DNA of 64,000 nucleotides from Paragonimus skrjabini miyazakii (Eukaryota; Platyhelminthes; Trematoda; Plagiorchiida; Troglotrematidae). Below, piece by piece: positions 13,201 through 26,000 of the stretch (position 1 is its first letter; every line of letters begins with the position of its first letter). The position numbers and the translations under genes were made by a program. The notes below the pieces were generated by a model that saw nothing but the letters and a program-made list of their open reading frames with translations, had not been told where the DNA came from and did no database searches. Location of the stretch: the NCBI GenBank assembly GCA_014338405.1, contig JTDE01000204.1, positions 13,307-77,306 on the forward strand, written 5' to 3'.

Positions 13201-16200
13201 ACTGCGGCTGTTGAGAATAGTAAAATGTTCCTAACCTTGAGCACTTAATACCGGTCATATCTGCTCACTGGTTTAACTCTCGTCGCCGCTAATTACAGGG
13301 TGCTACAGTTAAATCAGGTAAGTATCCTTGAATGTTAAGAAACATAAGCCTTTCTTATTTCTCTGTGGGATATTTCACATTTACTTTCACCCTTAAGAAC
13401 GTTAAATTTCTGCTAAAAATAATTTTACCTACTGAATGACAGAAGTATGAGAAAATTTTATTATATATCTTTCACGAAATGCATTGTTTGGCAGTGCTTC
13501 AGCAAAACTATTTTGTTACACATAACAAATAATTTTACTTTCTGCTTCCTGCATTCTGGTGCAAGGTACAACTATCAAAATAAAACTGTCTGACTCGGAT
13601 AAAACCAGAACATTTCATAATATTTCTGCTCTAGTGTTGATATACAGAACAAATCAATAAATTATCTGGTTTTTTGATTTTTAAACATTTTTACTTCTAA
13701 ACCATATTCCATTTACATATATGTAGCGTAACTCTCACCAGAACCCGCCTGAGAGATGGTGTTGGGTGTAGCGCAGAAAATGCCTACAGCCCTCAAACAT
13801 GTTGTGTGTAAATTGATACATGTCTGACTGCTGGAACTTCATAAAAGTATAGTTTCTTTCCTCAAGGGAGAATAAAGTCTATCATATTGCTTTTTGTATA
13901 ACAGAAAAATGAACCTATGAGTGGGCGGAAATACAAACACAGCTTGGAAACCACAATCAACTTAGCAGTGTGACCATAATGTTATTGACCAAATTATTTG
14001 CAATAGCATTTGTATAATTGAGAATGTTTTCAAGTTTTGATAAATATATTCTTGGCTGTCATCTATCCTGAATAATGCTGATTGGCTTTTGGTCAGTGTA
14101 AACAAATCGGTACAGAGAATACTACGCTTTCTATTCTTAGAAACGTGAAATCCACAAAATGTTATGAAATTAACAAAATTTTACCAATATTCTTGCGATA
14201 AAACATTCCGGAATATTTCACAGAGTTAGTGTTTTCAGAACAAATTTTGACTAAGAGATAGTAAAGTGGAGGAATGGTTTTTCGTCTGAAATGTGTTGAA
14301 CCTCCTTGACTTTTTACTGTTTCAGCAATCAAGGAACTCATACATATTCGTTTGCCTCCCAAATGGCGTCATTTCGAGCAACCTGAAAACGTTTATGGAC
14401 AATCAATCAATTGGCGTCATTTATCGCCGAATCAGTCAAATTCTTTTTATAGAATTAACCACGGTAATTTGACACAAAGTGGTTTGTGTAATTTTTGATC
14501 ACACATGTGCTTGCGGTAGCAGAACAGACGAACGTTAAGACGAAAGCGGAATAAGCCCTAACAGCTGCGGCAGTTCACTAATAAATATTCAGTCGGTCTC
14601 ACGTGATGTATGTTATTTTATGCTGGAAAATTCATTAAGTTTGTATAAATTAATTTTTTGCATGAGGGACAAATGCATCACTCTTTTTACTAGGTTCTAA
14701 CACAAGATCGTTTACCGTAGTATCGGTTAACAAGCCCGATAAAAATCATTGTCTCAGAATTAATAGGCAACCTTTATTTCCGTACCGCTGCTGAAATTGA
14801 AAAAACCAGTGTCTCAGATACTTGGTTTCAAAAAGTAGAAGCGACTGTTTTTCATTCTGGTGCACAAATTTGATAAATCTATTGTTAGTAAATCGATTGG
14901 TAAATCTATAAATACTGAGGTTCAAGTTTGTTCAGTTCTATAATTCAGTTGATTCTTTGACGGCCGCTAAAATTACCGCAATGGCTACGCTTATAAGATG
15001 GTTCCCTAAACTTGTAGAAAGGCTCAAAGGTTCATAGATCGCCAGGAAAAGCACTGGTTTTTTTATTAACCGCTGCCTCGTTCTTATTTGTTGTAAGTAT
15101 TATCTGGAAACACCGCAGGTTCAACGCCGTGTTACCTCACAAGTTGTAGTGTTCAAATCGGATGTGGCTGACCACAGTAATAGTTTATCCAGTAGTAGAA
15201 TAATTCAGAATGCACGTTCATAGCAGGTCTGTTCTGGTCTAAAGTCATTATATTACTGCATCCATACGATGGTTCGCATCAGACAATCAATCCTGTGCGC
15301 AAGTTACACCACTATCAAACTGTTTTTGTAAGCAATAAAGGTACCGCCCTATCACTCTCAGTAACCCAGGTGATGTAATTTTCAGTCAGACATATTGTTG
15401 TTTCACGAAGTAGCCCGTCACAGTCAGTCGTTGATTAATCAATACCAATAAACCACTGATTATTCTACTTATTACTCAGCTTTGAAAAGCTCGCGTTCGA
15501 CTCCTGATTTGTGGTGAGCACATCACTGCTGCTGGCAGCCGTGACATGTAGTAGTAGAATCCTCACTCAGGGAGTGTCGATTTCCTTCCCTCCAAATTCT
15601 TCTTGTGATAGTCCTCATTGGCTGCATTGCAGTTTTCACTGTGGCTTTGAGTGCATCAGGTTTGGTCCGGTTTTTCTACAGCTCAAAACCCAACAGTCGT
15701 GCCCGTAAAATAAGATAACCGACCACCACCCCTATGAATAAATTGCTTTATGTGCGCTAGATAGTGAACTACAATCATTAGCTATTGATAACAAACCTGC
15801 TAACTTGAGTATGAAAATATCAAAAGATGTACAATTTTGGAACTCACGTAAGGGTTGGCTGTGACAAGGAGTGGCAGGACAATCGTGCTACCATATTCCT
15901 ATCGAACTGGAATATATTTAAACTTTTAACATAAGCCTTTTGTAGTTAAAGTTAACCAAAGTTACTGACTAACCCGATCGATCTACACAAATTCGCTGAA
16001 ATCTTAGCCAGCAAAATTAGTAATGTGATGTTTGTTTGGTGAATTGTGCATGATATCAGGGAAAGTGTACCATCGTTATGATAATCCTCCACATAAAAAA
16101 AATATCGATTTTCATGTATGAAGCCGGACGCGGTTCGTATAATGCAGCTTGAATTTAAGGCAACACTTTGAGACATCACGCATATGAGGATGCTGGCTAA

Positions 16201-18192
16201 TTATACTGTGTTGTTGATTTATAAAGATTGCATGCGTGCTTGTTTCTGACTCACGGTAAATAAGCCAGAACAATTACGCCATTATTATTGTGTACAGAAA
16301 ACTATGTTGACTGTGGAGTCGCTTTGGTTTATGTAATTAAACTCAAAATACTGGTTGTTTTTGTGGCAGCCGAATTATTTCCTTTGGATACATTTAAAGA
16401 AACGCAACGATGCAAAATACGAAAATTCTTTCCTGTTCTCTCAAAAAATTCCAGTTTTGGTTAGAAATGTCACAATTTTGTATACTTTATTTTATGTCCA
16501 TTTATGTACTGAGTACACTAGTTCCGGTTGACTAACTTTACTTCAGTTGCCGGCTGTTTATAAGGTGAAAATTTATACTACAACTTGGTTTGGTACAGTT
16601 CAATACAACTACTTGGCAACGCTTGGATCGTCATCCTAAGGGCAGATACTGCTTCCAAAACCGGCGCTACTTTCCCTATCTACGCAATCAACAACCTAGA
16701 AACACTTTTATTGTCCAATTAATTGCGCCAACATTGTGTAAGTCAGCTTGATGCCAGTGTTTTGAAGGTTGGATAAAGCAGTTCACCATCCAAGCCGGGC
16801 ACATTTAGTGCATATTTAGAAATTTGACGACATTCGTTAAGCAAGTGGGACGCACCACAGTCTATCCATCTCGCACAGACTTCATAACCGCACACTTGCA
16901 CGACTCGTGTACTAAGATATCCTAATGAATACGCCGTATTTAACGCATAGGGTCTTCGTTCGGCGAGATCGACCGCGTCGCGTCCTTGAGCTCAGATACG
17001 ACCAACTTAACAAAGGCGTTAATTTAGGAACAAGCACCAAACTAGATTTGACGGCAAATGAACAGCTGAATTGGATAGACCATATATTAGTCTCGCATAT
17101 AACATTTCAGAATGGTCGGCTGTGCATCCGCACATGCTTTCAAGATTAAGTATGCATGTGCATAGACGGAGTTGTTTTGCAGGGTAAAATTTCCCAAACT
17201 GATAAAATGCGTAGTGCCCCCGTTTGTTTTTAGTAGTTCATCGTGCGACCAAATAATTTTATATTGCAATCTTATAAGAAACTCATTAAATTGGTAGACG
17301 AAGTATCTGTGAACTAATGGATAAAACTTATCATTGCGAACACGTAATGGAGAAGTGGCTTGATCACTGGACATTAACGGGATCCCGCAATGTAGAGCTA
17401 GCCAAGTTGTTTTTAAAGCTTGAATAAGTGAATTTTTCTACATACGGGGGTTCACAGAGATGCACTGCAGTTGCTTCAGCTGTAAGCAGAATCCTAGGCT
17501 TCATTGGCTTTGATTAGATAATCCTGACTGTAGGTTGAGCAAAAATGCCTTCGACTCACTGTTGGAGTGATTAGAATGCACCAGATGTGATAATATAGTA
17601 CTGTTTTATTTCGTTTTTCCACTCCCGAGCCAGGCTAGGCGATGTCATTGAACCTGTTCATGGACGTACTTGGTCAATCGGACAACGTAACTGATTCCAC
17701 AAGAACAATCGAATGAGTACATGTAGAACGAGACTTCAGAAGCAGACACGTTATCACTCAGTCATGAACAAAAATAGGAGTGCAAGTGAAGTGGACATGC
17801 AGTTGGCGACCTAATGTGTTTTGCTAGTAACGGCCGAAAGTCCATATTGTAAGCCTGCCAATAAACTACCGTCTTTTTTGAGGCAAGTCTATTTGCACGG
17901 GTAAATGTTCTTTCAGACGCTGCTGGTCGCTTCCATTCCGTTGTTCCCTGACATCGTCTACATATTCTTTTGAGCAATCATTTTGTGTGACGATTGTATT
18001 TAAGACTGCCACTTAATCAGCGCTCATTATCGTCGTTGAATATTTTTATAACTGTATCTGTCAAACAGTTTTTAGTGTACGTGACACTCAGCTTTTGAAA
18101 TTTTTTCTAGACCTTAGATCTTATCTTTTGTTTCTAGAAACATGCTTTGAAACATCAAACATTGATACACAAGTTCACTCAGCGAGTCCAAT
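7284..18192. other. Long AT-rich stretch without supported gene
   Basis: I see no recognisable coding region, RNA gene or mobile element in this 11 kb. ORFs reach only about 104 codons (11246-11560) and match no family I know. A protein-like run of about 44 codons sits at 11579-11710 but lacks a motif. AATAAA-type strings are frequent, as expected from base composition, and are not evidence of genes. Confidence 0.45.
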
Positions 18193-18218
18193 TGACTTAT
18201 GCTAATATGCATAAGTCA
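18193..18218. repeat. Perfect 10-bp inverted repeat (hairpin)
   Basis: The arms TGACTTATGC and GCATAAGTCA are exact reverse complements separated by TAATAT. The outermost bases of each arm form the half-site TGACT/AGTCA, so the site could be bound by a dimeric factor, form a cruciform or be a transposon remnant. Nothing nearby shows which, and chance is possible in 64 kb. Confidence 0.6.
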
Positions 18219-18620
18219 TCAATCAACAGAATAGTAATCCAGTGCGCACAGCAAGTCAGGTAGTCCACAGAAGTTACTGACCACTGCTACGGAAGAGGAG
18301 ACATCACATCAAATGAGCACGCCATCAAGAGAATAGATACTTCTTTCGGTTGACAAAAGAAATAGCAAAGTATTGACAACATGGCTGACCGTATGGCAGG
18401 GCTTGGTAAGAAAACTTAGTCGAAGATGTAGCCACCATTTTTTGACAAATGACTAGTTTGAGTAGATCAGTCGGTATTACAGCTGTTTAGTAACCTCAAA
18501 CTCAGTTATATTCACCGTTGTATAATGCCAACAAACTAGCCCCGTTATTGTTGGTAAACAGAAAAAATAAATAATCGAGGTGTGATGAGATGGATTAGTT
18601 CGGAGTTGTTAACAAAACTG

Positions 18621-18660
18621 GATGATAAATGTAGATAAATGTAAATAAATTAATAAATAT
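18621..18660. repeat. Imperfect GATAAAT-type tandem repeat
   Basis: A seven- to eight-base unit of the form GATAAAT, AGATAAAT, AAATAAAT, TAATAAAT is repeated with drift over about 40 bases. It is a simple AT-rich repeat with no associated gene. Confidence 0.5.
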
Positions 18661-19990
18661 CCTAATGATAAAGACGCCTGTCAAAATCACGATCAGTAGG
18701 TGGCATACGCAAGTTTTGAACGAACCATATATAACCATCACTGGGCTAAGCAAAGCCAAGCTTTGTATTGTTTTTGTTACCAGGATATAATAAGGCTGCT
18801 GGTTTGGATTTACAAACCTGAGGAAAGCATCACTAAAACTTAGTTGCTTGAATATATCCTACAGTTTACGTCGTGTTGAATAATCTGCGAGGTTTCGAGT
18901 CTCTGGCACTTCTGTTTTATTCTGTGCAGTGCAACCTGTTTCCAAATGTTTCATGCGTAACCGTGTGGTGAATAATCAACTAGCGGTCTTTATATGAACG
19001 TTCCCTAATGGCACAATTAGTCATCAATGAATTCAAAAATGAACATATTGCATAGCATGTCGGATTAGCATCAGCTGAGCTTCACTTTCGGGAGTTTGTG
19101 ACACAGGTCTTCACCTACAATTCGAAATACCAGGAAACGTTCGAGAGATTCTAAGAGCAAACGTTCGTCAACATCGAAAGAACTTAATGGGGTACTTGAT
19201 GCAGCTCGCTTTTTCGTATTCAGTGCCCTCATAAGGATAAAAAAATGATGACCATCATTTATGCTGCAGTTACAGATAGCTATGAACGTTCGGTAACGCA
19301 GCGGTGGCTGAAATCAACGACTGGTTCCAACATATCCAACATCTGGTCGGTCAGTATGGTCAGATACATTTGTCAACAATTCACATACAAGAAATGGAGC
19401 GGCGAAATGCTTTAATGTAACACAATTGTATTTCCTTTCTATTCAGAACAGGCAAAGCTGACAGCAATTCAGTTGGAATTACTCGGTTACAAATCACATC
19501 GTCAATGAGGAACAAACGACAACCTTCCTCAATCATATAAAACAAACCAACTGTCAATGAAAACGAACATGTCAGAGAGTGAATATAGACCAGCATTTTT
19601 AATTCGTATACTGATGAGTTTATTTATGTTATATAACTGTGTATTGTCATTACGCTAAGATTAAAATTGGCATGATATGGCAGAAGAAGAATTGTGTACA
19701 GCTGAGAGCCTAGTGTTTATACCGAAATGACTTTGTGGATGCACCCAAACAAGCGGTACTTGTGTTGGTCAGTTACCTTGTCCTGACGGGAGAGGATGTT
19801 TGTGCTTAGCGATGCTGTTTACCCGAAACATCTTGCACTAGTTATCCGCTACAAGCAAAACCCTAAATTGGGCTCTTTTTAACGAATTTTAGATACTTCC
19901 ATACATCAACTGATATTCATTTTAGTACTTTGTTCATGACGTCCAGGTGACTGCTACGTTTTAAACGGTTCGATTGTAAGCTATCTCCAA

Positions 19991-20020
19991 CATTCCATCT
20001 ATCTATCTATTCCATCTATC
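19991..20020. repeat. CTAT/CCATCTAT microsatellite
   Basis: Repeated CTAT units flanked by CCATCTATC make a short tetranucleotide microsatellite. No function is suggested. Confidence 0.6.
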
Positions 20021-23000
20021 AACAACACTGCCTTTCTATGCAGCACCTAATTCTGGTTTCTGAAAACAATTCAACTGTAGATTAAGCTTGTGGTTTGATC
20101 GCTTGCAAGAATCTTTTATTGAACACTGAAATTGTAGTGAGGAAAGTTATTGAAAACCTACCGGAGGACTTATTTGCGAAAAGAAATGACGAGTTTAAAT
20201 GCTGTCATGCTAAATCTACAACCGTTGTGGTTACACATGGATCATCTCATATATTGTCTGTTAGTTTTACAATCATTTGGTTAAAAAGGTTTGCCGAGCA
20301 AGCGAGTAATATTTATTCCATTTCATTGATTTATTTCCCCCATCAATTAATCTTACTGTACAAAGCATTTGCTGGAATTTTGACACCGAGCAGACCTCAT
20401 GAAAGCAGTCCTTGTTATCAGTCAAATAATGAACAAACACACAAACTTTCTGTGAATCGCTTGCTATACACCTTGAGAAACCATTATTTTATGTTAAAAA
20501 ACATGGTTTTCAATTTGTCGGTACCTTGATTGTACGCCACCTAGAGTAAATATTCCTGCTCGCACTTCTCTATTCCTATTTTTTTCCATCTTGCATCTAC
20601 ATCCTTATCTAATTTCATTATTCTCCATCGCGTAATCAGATGCTTATGGATCACTTCAAACAGTTTGTTTGTGGGATTCCATACATTCAACTTTGTGTAT
20701 TTCATTTTGCGTAAGAAATTGAAAACAGCGAACGGAATGTTACTCCTACATACACTTTACATGATGATTGTTGCGTCCTTCAAGCTAAAGAGCTGCAGTG
20801 AATCATTTTCGAGCGACAGATTCACTAGCATTTTTGGGCAACAATGAAATGTAACGATTTGTTTCGCATGCTTCTGAAGTAACAGGTGTGCATGTCAGTG
20901 TTGTGCAAACATTCGGGTTACATGCGTGCGTGCCGTTGTAACTTAAGTACATCAACCACCATGATTTTCTGTTAAACTGGGATAATTGCTGAAGTTTCTG
21001 AATACTGACAGGAAAATAGCTTGATTTGTTTAACTAGATAGTGATTAGGTTCAATGTTTTAAGAAATAAATACCTCCTCAGTCAAACATGACTCGCTAGC
21101 ATTTTGTGCTTCACGCAGCCTCCAAGTTTATCTTTATATTTTTGACTACTGATAAGTAGTTAAAGGCATTCCTATTAGTATCTCGGCTAAAAACTGAAAT
21201 TCACCGTTCGACGGTTAGTAAGAAGAACACCTGCACCAGATTAACAAGCATGCCAGATGGAGAAGAAAACACACCACGATTTCAACTGATCTATCGGGAT
21301 GGGTACATGTACGTATGCAAACACGTAATTCCTTATAGGAATACTAAAAGAAATAAGTGGTTGTATTATAAGTGTGTTGAATTGCTTCACAATCTCCTTG
21401 ACTGGGTGATTGTTAATGATCTACATCAAGCCGAAGACCATTTTTGTTTGAGAGCTTTAGTTTCCAGATATTATCTGTGAAATTCACGACCTGAAGTAGA
21501 GGGCATGACTATAATTTACTCGACTCAAGTAGATGGATGGTTACAACGGTGTACGGCCGGCGGACATGACTGTAGATACACTTAGAAAGAAGATCCCGTC
21601 TGGTTTGATCAGGGACAACCGGAGTTGGCCAATTTTCTTGTTTTGCTTTGACGGCTGAAACAATATTTACGGCAATAGAGCCGTAGGTACCAGGCGTAAA
21701 ATGTGAGCTTGGTTTGCACCGACGAACGTCTGCTTATTGATTTCATAGTTAATGGAAGCCAGAATTGTGTGCACTAATGACGGGCCTACAGATAGCGAAT
21801 ATGAGCTGACAATATGGCGGTCCTATATAATCTTAAAAACAGCCAACCCGAACCGAACCGAATTCGGTGAATACACAAGATTGCCGTGCATCGGGCTATG
21901 CTATGCTTATGATCTTAAGTGGATGGAATTTTCATCATTTAATGAATTATCATTTTACAGGGCATTGGTAAAAGGTCCGGCAGACCAGTTTTACCCGCAG
22001 AGTGACTTTCGATGTGAATCTACCGCTTTGGACTTTTCTAATGAAAATTGTTAATCTTCAGTACATATTGAAGTCGGTAAACCGTGACGGTGGTAGTATT
22101 TGGCCATATCTCTGGTTCCATCAAACTGATAGTTAGTTGTGGAGAAAACCAAATCAGCTGGTAAAGAACTGTTCGTCATTCCGCAACAATAATTCATGAT
22201 CGGTGTCTACAACGCAGTGATGCCTTTCAGCGTTGAGTATGTGAAAGCCAAAATGACAAGCATGAGCTCCGCAAACAATTTCAATTATCTTTTCATATAC
22301 TGTATGCATGTGACTTAAACTTAGCGAATACAAACAACCTACACAATTCACAAAGGAACACTGCAACAAAGCTTCCACAAATACAAGAATCCACAATAAT
22401 GAATGTTCACACATCTTTTTGGAAAGTTATACTTTCGCCAACATGTTGACCACCAAAGTTCTTTGACAAAAAACCAACATTTCATGGACTTGTTGTTTGG
22501 AAATCACTCAACCTATTGCAGTTCCTAAAGCTTTAACATAAGTCACAATCTATTTTGAGAAGACAATTTTCAGTCAGTTAATAAGGTGTGGCATGTATTC
22601 TTTTTATATTCCTTATCTTCCATGAGAGATAAACCTTGACGACGTCAAACCATCAGACAAAACAACCGCTGAAATGTTGAAACTTAATTCCTATAGATGG
22701 CTGTAAAAGCTTACGAATACATTCAGGTGCCTCCTAAATCTTTTCGTCAAAATATTGCTAGAACGATTTTGTAAATCGTATGTGGCATCCCAAAACGTCC
22801 TACTCAGGGTTACGGCGCTCTTGCCAAAAGACTAATTTCCTTGATTTTTCTTGGAGTTCTCGCTCGACCAATCAAGACGTATAGGATATTCCGAACGCGA
22901 GTCATTAACCGACAACCATACACTTGCACTTTACTTCCTCATAAACTGAGGTCGAGGGGACGTTCGTGACCAGCCGGCAAACCAGCGGTTACCTTCCAGG

Positions 23001-26000
23001 GATCCTGTAAAGGCTTAGTTGAACTGTGTGTAAACAGCTGAGCTTAGCGCTCACCGGAGAAAGGACGCACAGCTGACTTAACCTTATTAAACCTTATCAG
23101 CATCAAGCGTACCGCAGAATCGAACCCACAACGCAGGACTATATACCACATTGTCAGAATATCACATAATTCTAATCCAGAAGGTTATCTACGAGAACCA
23201 TAGATTGGGACCCCAAGCCACTCCCTTTCAAAGATATGGGAGTTTGTCCTCTTAAGTACGGGCGTTATATTTCATGGTCTGTATCTCATAAACTTCAGTT
23301 CCCCCATTATCTAGTAACAGCCTTGTGCACAACAACTTCTTCTGGGCTGTGTCAACTGGGTTAGCGGAGTGAAAGCCAATCACTAAAATGGCACCGTTGA
23401 ACATCCAACTGTTCAATAAGCAACAAACATTGTTGAAGCTGCAATCCCGATCAACAGCCACTACTTCCTGGGGTTGTATTTTCCCACCCTTTGAGTACCG
23501 TACAAAACGTGCAAGCATTGGGCAAGATTTCAGTTAATCTTTGTTCACGGATGCCACATTATCAGAACAGAGTAAAAGTTATCGTATAAAAACCAAACAA
23601 ACAACTTATTTAAATCGGTTGTGGTCACAAAACATATGGCACTCAATGAGGTATTCTTATTTTGGAAAGTTTGGTACGATTTCGAAGTCCTGTATTTGCC
23701 TTAGATTACTTTTCGGCTGGCGATCTCGGCATTTTTTCCGTCATCGTTGTAAGCCCAAGTCACGAAGTGAATAATCCGTTACGGCGTGTTACGTACACCC
23801 AGTTGATGGAGATTTGTCGTCCGAAAACTCCAATTATAGTTTGAAAATTAGGGCGACCAGAATAACAATCATTTGCCCGTTTCTCAGCACACCATTATTT
23901 ATGCATTTCTGTTCAGAACGTGAATGTTTTTTATGCGGAAGCACATTGTATGTCAAGACAAAACAATAGCGGGTTCACTTTCATTTTAACTAGTTAATGC
24001 ATTAGTCAATTCTAAATTTTCACCCATTGTTTTCGTCACTTTTTCCTCGCCTACTGTTAGTAAGCAGACCGTTATATAATAAGTTCAACGGCAATGTGTT
24101 TGCAGAGGTGAACATGAGCGAACGAGTGTTCCCTCCATCAGTTCATATAAGTTCAACTCTTTCGCTAACCATTTTGAAACACTGGGTTCTCTCTACTAAC
24201 TTCATCAATACAGAAAGAAGACATATGTTGCAGTTTGTTAACATTTCGTTTTATCTAATCAGTCGCAAACGTAAAACATGCGAGTAATACACATGATACA
24301 CAAATAGAGATAGACAGGTTATGGACACGTAAACAGTCAAACCACGTATTATGTTATCACCACCACTGCAACTCCATAGGTTGCTTCAACGACTTTTCTG
24401 CACATAACGCCGACTGGTGAGCTCTGATCAGCATGGCTTCGCTAAAGGCCGGTAGCTTCGGGGTCTGATGGCGTAACAATATTTTGAATGATCAATTCAG
24501 ATCAACCTGGTGACCTATCATCATGAGGTGTTTGGCAGTCGATGATGCGGGGTTTCGAGTAACGGATTCACCGGTTCCATATTGTTGTGTAATTAGTTGT
24601 TTCAGCAATTCTGCCTACTTTTAACAGTTTCATATTTCATTGTCATGATATGAAAGTGTGACAATGAATTATATTGTCCTCCGTGATTTTCTTCCAAGTT
24701 TAACACAAGTCGCAAGCTATAGCCCTTCTTGGAAACATCTTGAGCGACTTCAACAAGATTAGCATTCATCTCCCAGATGCAAGTTTTTACGTAAATATTA
24801 TGTCTCCCTATAACATTCCGTAAATTACTCGGCATATTAAGCGAATATTGTAAAAAAACATTTCAAGGGAGTCGATTGTCCGTGATCAAAAGCTACAGGA
24901 CAAGAATTTTGTAAGGTGTATAGCAGCGCTGTGCGGCAATAAAGCGGCAAATGAACACTTTAACCCCAATGAAGGATGCATTGTGCGTGTGGACAGCTTA
25001 ATAGATATTTCGTTAAAAACCATCAGCACTATATTAAACCCTCGTGGTTGTCAACATTTATGTTGTACATCGCCATAAACAAAACACGTTTGATCTGACT
25101 ATGGATACCGACCGGGTATGTTTGATCAACCAATGGAGGTTGTAATGAAAACGTTCAAAACAGCTAGTGAGCTTGAAGCATCTGAACTGATTACAAGACA
25201 ACAACATGAAAGAATGTTTCTGCCAATTGGAACAATCATATGAATGGATATCGACTAACCTCATTCCATTCCCAACAAATTCCGTACCAGATGCGCTATT
25301 ACATGTTGCTTTGAATTCGTTAATGATTGTGAATAACTTACTATTTTTTGGTCTGCCAGACGGTAGCTCGAATGCTATTTGCCATTTGTTTGTACCAGTC
25401 TCAGATTGTGTAAAACTTTCCTTTGAACAGATAAAAATATGCGAACTCAAGGGTGTTTAACTACACAATCATAGTTCCCTAATTCTTTCAAATTTTTTTT
25501 GTCATACCCATACATGGAGTATACTATAATTCATTGTGTACCATCGCTCTTGTGCTAGATTGCACACTGACGTTTGGGCAAACTCGCTCGTCTGCTTCAA
25601 GACGATCTACCGGGGCGACATCGAATGTGTGTATGTTTTGTATGACTTTGATGAACAACCTTAGACAGTCTTTAAATTTTCATTCCCAGGAGAGGTAGTT
25701 TGTGCCGTAGGGGTATTAGTTAGCACCTCATAAGAATCAAATTTCTCCACTACCGTTGTTTCGGAAATATTTGCAAACTTAGGGTCGTCATGTGCGAAGC
25801 ACAATGACATTAAATATTAGTTAGCCGATGAAACAAAAACTCCAGCGATAAACTTAAATATACTTTTGGAGACATATCATATTCCTTATTCTTCACTTCT
25901 GTGGTTTCAGCAACGTACTTCAAGCCTACAATATATTATTTTCACCCAGCACTCACAGTGTCATTGTCGAAATCGCAAAGACAAGTACCTAACCATTTTT

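Noticed and set aside
20095..20529. 144-codon ORF, the longest outside mobile elements
   Set aside because: No domain, no composition bias and no neighbour support it. One ORF of this length is expected by chance in 64 kb read in six frames.
23000..23165. B-box-like GGTTCGATTC on the minus strand, possible tRNA or SINE
   Set aside because: The T arm does not pair, and no A box lies at tRNA spacing.
23252..23518. 88-codon minus-strand ORF
   Set aside because: The translation looks protein-like but matches no family I recognise, and nothing around it supports a gene.
25058..25460. Overlapping 130- and 84-codon ORFs on opposite strands, one with a FFGLPDG string seen in some retroelement ORF1 proteins
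   Set aside because: A single short string is not enough, and antisense overlap is typical of chance ORFs.
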